Source of the DNA: Corbicula japonica
Lineage: Eukaryota > Mollusca > Bivalvia > Venerida > Cyrenidae
DNA: 64,000 nucleotides
NCBI GenBank assembly: GCA_038501625.1
Contig: JAZAYU010000035.1
Coordinates: 1 to 64,000 of the forward strand
Reading direction: 5' to 3'
Under the pieces are notes generated by a model. That model ran no database searches. It was not told the origin of the DNA and saw only the letters and a list, made by a program, of their open reading frames with translations. Positions 62,308 through 64,000 of this stretch are shown here, piece by piece. The translations under genes were made by a program, and so were the position numbers. Positions within the stretch are counted from its first letter, which is position 1. The number at the start of each line of letters is the position of its first letter.

Positions 62308-63355
62308 GACAAAGGCATATATTCACATACACTGAAAGTTAAATACAGCGTTGTTTTGTAAAGCGAGCAGGTAGAGTGACTGAAAATATAGACGTAATAG
62401 CATCAAGTTATTGAACTTTAATTTTAAAACTTTCATGATAATTATTTTAGAAAGAACACTTCAATCGTGAAAATGTCAGTTACTGATGTTCAGTCGTTAA
62501 ATAAAATTGATTTTTCGCTGGAACAAATTTTTTGTAATTATGTTTTCTTGTCAGACAAATTTGAAAATTTGGAACAGGGAGGTAACAAGTGTAAACAATA
62601 GGTAGTTCGGCAAAACATAGAAAGTAAAAATGCTATTCCACGTTTTTGAAATAGCAAGAACACCAAATTTATTTAACTAAAACACTCTACAATGCAATGA
62701 AAAACATAAAATTAAAACCAACATAAAACATTTTTTCATGTAGTTAATAAGAATATGTGACAGCATTTACAATGTTTGATACAGAAAATTATTTGTACAG
62801 ATTCTCATTTATCATTTTTGACCTAACGCCAAATTCTGCAGACTAGAGAGTCACATCAGCGTCATCAGTAACATTTACTGTCAGATGTTCCTCTACAAAC
62901 AAGCACTAATTTCGGTTCAGGAGGTTCAAAGATAAAGGTTCATGCGAGGTCATTAGTTATTAGTTATTTTCTCGATAACAGAAACACAATACTTTTTTTT
63001 TATATAAAACTATATGGAATCAAAGCACTGAAAGTACTGATTGGTGGCGTTTTAGAGTGATTGTCATAGTGTCACATCATCTATTGATTTTGTGGAGTTT
63101 CTTATTGGAGGACTGTGAAGGAACTTTCGGATGGCAGAATATAAGACTAGTTTTGTGTCAGCTTGATCACGCGGGTTTCTGTACATTAACATTAAAAAGA
63201 GTTCTCCGGCACCGGTTATGACGTTACTTTATACTTGGGCTAAGTTTAATCCGCTTCATGATCGCAAGAGGCCAGTAGTAATAAACATTTATGAATCGAC
63301 GTTGCGTGGTTCTACGGCCACAACACAGAACTTAACGACTGTTTTTGTGATTGTA

Positions 63356-63366
63356 ATGGGGGGGGG
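63356..63366. repeat. Poly-G run (11)
   Basis: Short G tract in intron 2; length may be unreliable. Confidence 0.8.
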
Positions 63367-63768
63367 GGTCTTTCTTGAAATACCACACAACTTATCAGTA
63401 TCAGATTTAGTTTGTGTCCGTTCGTGAAGGATACTCGATATTTCAAAATGCCGTACACCTCCTACCACTGGTTATGACCGGTTTTGAGCAAAACTGAATA
63501 AAAAATATTATGCTCCATAAATAAAAGAGATAAACACTGAATTGAAGTACGGTATGACTTTTTACCAAGCAATAAAATAAACTTTAAGGAAGCTCCAAAT
63601 AAGGAAAGTCACTGATTAACCAAAACTGCAAACAAATATCAGAAGTCACAGAAAGAACATACACTGTATCTGGCAATCAGTGTTACTAGGATACCTTTGG
63701 TAGCATTTAGTGGTTTAATTATTTAATAATAATTACCTACACGTTTGAATAAGCATTTTATATGACAG

Positions 63769-63771
<3 letters not shown>

Positions 63772-63814
<43 letters not shown>
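63772..63814. repeat. GA dinucleotide microsatellite
   Basis: About 21 uninterrupted GA units. Confidence 0.97.
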
Positions 63815-63818
<4 letters not shown>

Positions 63819-64000
63819 GCATAATCCTGACATCATCCTGGTCCCGTTCAAAATAGCCTATTAGGTGTTTAATCTGCAGGAGCTTAACGTTATTTTTATC
63901 ATAATTTTGCTTTACCTTTACAAATTCTTGTGGCGATTTATTTGTGTTAGTTTTTTTACCTTGTATTAATTATTATAGGGAATTTTCAAGCTCCAAAATA

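Larger units (their letters stand above)
56626..64000 (+). other. Intron 2 of the kainate-receptor-like gene, 5' part
   Basis: This stretch follows the donor at 56626. I looked for the expected next domain segment (the part of kainate subunits after DSFEA, beginning ACDQL) and did not find it before 64000. The stretch holds the tandem-array element 57699-60206, one CCAAT palindrome (61439), the second SINE-like copy (62080), a G run near 63356 and a GA microsatellite at 63772. 56626-57690 and 60211-61430 show nothing recognisable. Confidence 0.65.

Overview
This is an AT-rich eukaryotic window, and its only confidently recognised protein-coding content is the 5' end of one split gene. Two small exons on the + strand, 36496-36595 and 56470-56625, join in frame. 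They encode a signal peptide and the first ~50 residues of the amino-terminal (ligand-binding-like) domain of a kainate-type ionotropic glutamate receptor. The intervening first intron is ~19.9 kb. The rest of the receptor must lie beyond base 64000. A protostome animal is indicated. The repeats resemble, as far as I can recall without searching, families common in bivalve mollusc genomes, so a bivalve (possibly a heterodont or venerid clam) is my best guess. That is inference.

Layout. 1-36495: no gene recognised. This is intergenic DNA upstream of the receptor, or intron of something unseen. It is loaded with short non-autonomous DNA transposons, a 51-bp-period satellite (16260-17210), a compound palindromic element cluster (24129-25345), a complex inverted/tandem repeat (26462-26820) and microsatellites. 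36496-36595: signal-peptide exon. 36596-56469: intron 1, with further MITEs, tandem repeats and a dispersed SINE-like repeat. 56470-56625: second coding exon. 56626-64000: start of intron 2, dominated by a ~2.5 kb tandem-array element (57699-60206) with about 16 monomers of ~147 bp and hairpin-forming ends.

The most distinctive repeat is a ~147-bp near-perfect palindrome present in at least 15 full or partial copies (about one per 4 kb). Its centre carries two opposed CCAAT boxes matching the NF-Y consensus. A second theme is the octamer TGACGTCA (the CRE palindrome). It occurs at least 12 times, mostly inside repeats, and once ~0.8 kb upstream of the receptor start codon. A third is a ~2.8 kb block (18858-21640) almost free of CpG, lying between a 312-bp MITE and one arm of a 15-bp inverted repeat. 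It looks compositionally foreign to its flanks.

Most open reading frames of 60-140 codons here are chance or repeat-derived (for example frames over the 51-bp satellite and the 147-bp array) and are not called as genes. No rRNA gene, intact tRNA gene, CRISPR array, operon or prokaryotic feature was seen.
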